From Andrena cerasifolii (taxonomy: Eukaryota; Arthropoda; Insecta; Hymenoptera; Andrenidae), in assembly GCF_050908995.1 (NCBI RefSeq), contig NC_135126.1, forward strand, positions 10,912,001 through 10,976,000: 64,000 nt of DNA, written 5' to 3'. Numbering within the stretch: the stretch's first letter is position 1; every line of letters starts with the position of its first letter. The notes under the pieces are model-generated. The model did not search any database, was not told where the DNA came from, and was given only the letters and a program-made list of their open reading frames with translations. Made by a program: the position numbers and the translations under genes. Shown piece after piece: positions 61,507-64,000 of this stretch.

Positions 61507-64000
61507 AAGAACAAACACAGTTCGGGCCGCGGAGAGTAAGACAAATTGAACATAGAGACGCGAGCAGTGGAGGCACCGAGCCGCGCTCCGGTTACCTGGC
61601 TTCACAATGGACTTTCCCCTTTTTCATCCGCGCCTTCTACGGGCGTAAGCGAATTCACCCGCCCCCCGCTTTACTCCTGATTCCTTCCGCGGAATGGCGC
61701 AAGGACCGGGGCGAAACTTTGGCTTCTTATCTGTTTTGCTCGGTTGGCTGGTGCGTGGAACGGCGGAGTTACCGAGATGAGTAACGAGAACTCGCAAACG
61801 AGAATCGAGAAAAAGGGGGTTGGCTGCGGGGAGAAGAAAAGTGTGGGAGGCGAAGGGGCGCGTTGGGAAGGGCGAGGATGTTAATGTAATCCCGGCCGTG
61901 TTTCCGTGTTTGTCGCTAGTTTTAATCTCCCTCCCCGTCTGAATTTGGTAGGTATCTCGCTCAAGGTAGAGGAGGAAAGGGGGAGGGCAATGTAATTATA
62001 AAAAGGAAGGAAACGACGAACGGCCCGGCGGGGAGATGATGGAGGGTTGGGCACCGGCTTATAATCTATCTAGTCATTGGCATCGGGCAGATATTACGCC
62101 CTGCCATGATAGACATTTTTCGTACCGAAACCTTCGAAACCGATCATCCCTCGTTTATTACGGCCATGCTGCCGCATGACAACCCAGCATTAGGGAGGGT
62201 CTCGTACACTGTGTCGATCTAACGTGGCCACTTTATATCTCATCGGGCATAACGAAAACGACCGGCCGTTAATATTCCTCCACTGACAAAGTAAAATTCG
62301 GCGCTCCTTCCGTTTTCCATTCATCTCCACGCAATCCCCGGGGCTCGTTACGGAACGCCAGCAACGAGGAACCGCATTGATGAAACGTAAATAGTTGATG
62401 CACCGCCGCGAACGTAATTTCCTCTGATCCTGAACGCCCTTTAATAACTGGCGCGTAAGTAACATCAGCCGGGTTCGCGAATGTATGTCGTAGCGTGGAT
62501 CACGGTTAATCCTGGTACAAAGATTTCCGTAAGATTCTATTTAAATACAAGCGAAACGGAAGAGATATACCTCTGGATATAACCGAATGCACGGAAGCAA
62601 CAGCTTTATACCCGGTTGCCCGCGTTTCCTTGCAATACTCTCCGCGAACCTGTGGAAAGCCTTTATAGGTCACTGGTAAAGACTTGTGGAGATCTGCCGC
62701 GCAACATTCTAAAGCTCGGAACGTTTGAAGTTTGGTTAACAATTACCATATCGACGATTCCCCGATCCGATTCGACTTGATGTAGGGGAACGCGATCGAT
62801 TAAAATTCTTCACCTTTCTATGGGTTAATTAATTGCAATTGTCGCTCGATTTTTGGCCAGGCGAAACACGAGTTGTTCAAAGAGCAGCAGTTATGCCGCG
62901 AATAAACGCGCAGCGTTTAACAAGCGTACAGCTTTAAGCTGCAGAAACTTTAATGCGCTGGGCTTGGAGCTTAAGACATCGGCGATTCGTTTAAACCGAC
63001 CAACTGGCCGAACTTTTCTGATAATCTATTGAGCATCCTCGAAACCACCAACAGTTCTGTCTTCCTCCCTTGCGCAACGTCTTCTTTCCACCCTCCTTCT
63101 CCCGCCCGCCCTTATAAAGATCTCGATGTACAATAGCGAACGTCCGCGTATCCCTCGTGTACGTGCACGTATACAGAAGTGCCCTGTGCGGCTCAATTTT
63201 AAAGTAGCGCACAGAAAAGTTGTAAGCAGCTTCAACCGGCGGAGTAGATGGTGGAAAAGGAGTCGGGCGGGGATGAAAGGGGGGACTTATGCGCGGAGCA
63301 ACCTCATTGGCTAAGCCAAACTCAGCTCAAACTGCGGGCTAACAACTCCGCATAATGAGAAAGTTTGGTGGTTTTCGGTTAAAGAAACTATTCAATTGGA
63401 ACTTGAGTATCCCGATGCAGCAGCGTACAGTCGGCACAGTAGCAAGAGTCGATAAACGTGTTCCCCCGGAGTTACATTCGCGCAAACATAATCCAAACAG
63501 CTTGCTTGACAATTCGCGGTCCACCGGTATTCGCGCTTCACTTCCATCTCGCTCATTAGCCTAATTGAAACGCGATAAAAGTTCGCGACGGATATTTCCT
63601 TTCTCTTTCCCTGGTTTATTTCGTTTGCGTGTAAACTACGCGGTTAGAAGCTGCCACGGTTTGTGCAGTTTCGGTTAAACTCCAGCGACTTCGGTGAAAA
63701 CGAATTTGAGTAGCCCTCGGAAATTCGAAGCGCTCGTGGTAGGGGCTCGCAGGAAATAGAATAAAACCTTTTCCCGTCGATTCGTAAAATTGCATGTAAC
63801 CACCCCATTCTACGGATCTAACCGCCAATCCTTCAATCCCCACAATCCTATACCCTCTTTCAACATCTCCCTTTCGATCCTACGGTACCTTTGTACAATC
63901 AGTTACCGCGGTAGGAACAGCATTAGCTATCGATTGGATAAAATGTATTAGGTAACGGATAAATAGGATTTCCTACTTAAGATACACTTTAATCTTGGTA

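Larger units (their letters stand above)
52001..64000. other. Unique CpG-rich sequence, no gene recognised
   Basis: Twelve kilobases without an identifiable gene; frames reach only 160 codons and overlap on both strands. Notable structure: a very stable hairpin at 59501-59544, a 15-bp direct repeat at 59363-59401, a TATACAGGG motif at 59986 and a (AG)20 microsatellite at 61466-61505. The right edge is cut within background sequence. Confidence 0.55.

Overview
The window looks like nuclear DNA of an insect, most probably a hymenopteran (ant, bee or wasp). The evidence is a CpG-rich, roughly half-GC, low-repeat background with no bacterial-style gene packing, broken by sharply bounded AT-rich islands. 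The assignment is by overall character only; no taxon-diagnostic gene is present. I recognise no intact protein-coding gene, tRNA, rRNA, CRISPR array or operon anywhere in the 64 kb. Long open frames are common on both strands (up to about 250 codons), but in this low-AT background they resemble chance frames, and none matches a protein family I know.

Layout. Nearly every AT-rich island is a palindromic, non-autonomous DNA transposon: a TTAA-flanked element at 499-1043; a Transib-type element at 8557-9191; a second Transib-type element at 11779-12740 that keeps the C-terminal piece of a Transib/RAG1-like transposase; an element with GTACG flanks at 15082-15858; a second TTAA-type element at 21690-22408; a hAT-like foldback element at 23524-24790; an element with many subterminal GCAATTGC-type repeats at 25621-26523; a decayed CTCGAG-rich, hAT-like relic at about 34986-35844; and a 435-bp inverted-repeat element at about 40860-41294. 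Together they make up roughly 7 kb, or 11 percent. The remainder is unique CpG-rich sequence with a few microsatellites, short direct repeats and strong hairpins.

Interpretation. The most informative locus is the Transib at 11779-12740. It has 5-bp CGTTC target duplications, RAG-heptamer termini (CACAGTG), an RSS-like nonamer 22 bp inside one end, and a minus-strand 86-codon frame carrying the RAG1-like catalytic-glutamate segment. On the minus strand two sites combine a strong 3' splice site directly abutting a 5' splice site (CAG|GTAAGC near 32195 and CAG|GTGAGT near 2455), each followed 46-48 nt later by a second donor. This is the architecture of recursive-splicing or microexon sites, and suggests (inference only) that the window may lie within a very long intron of a minus-strand gene. 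From about 41.3 kb to the end I see no element, only unique sequence.
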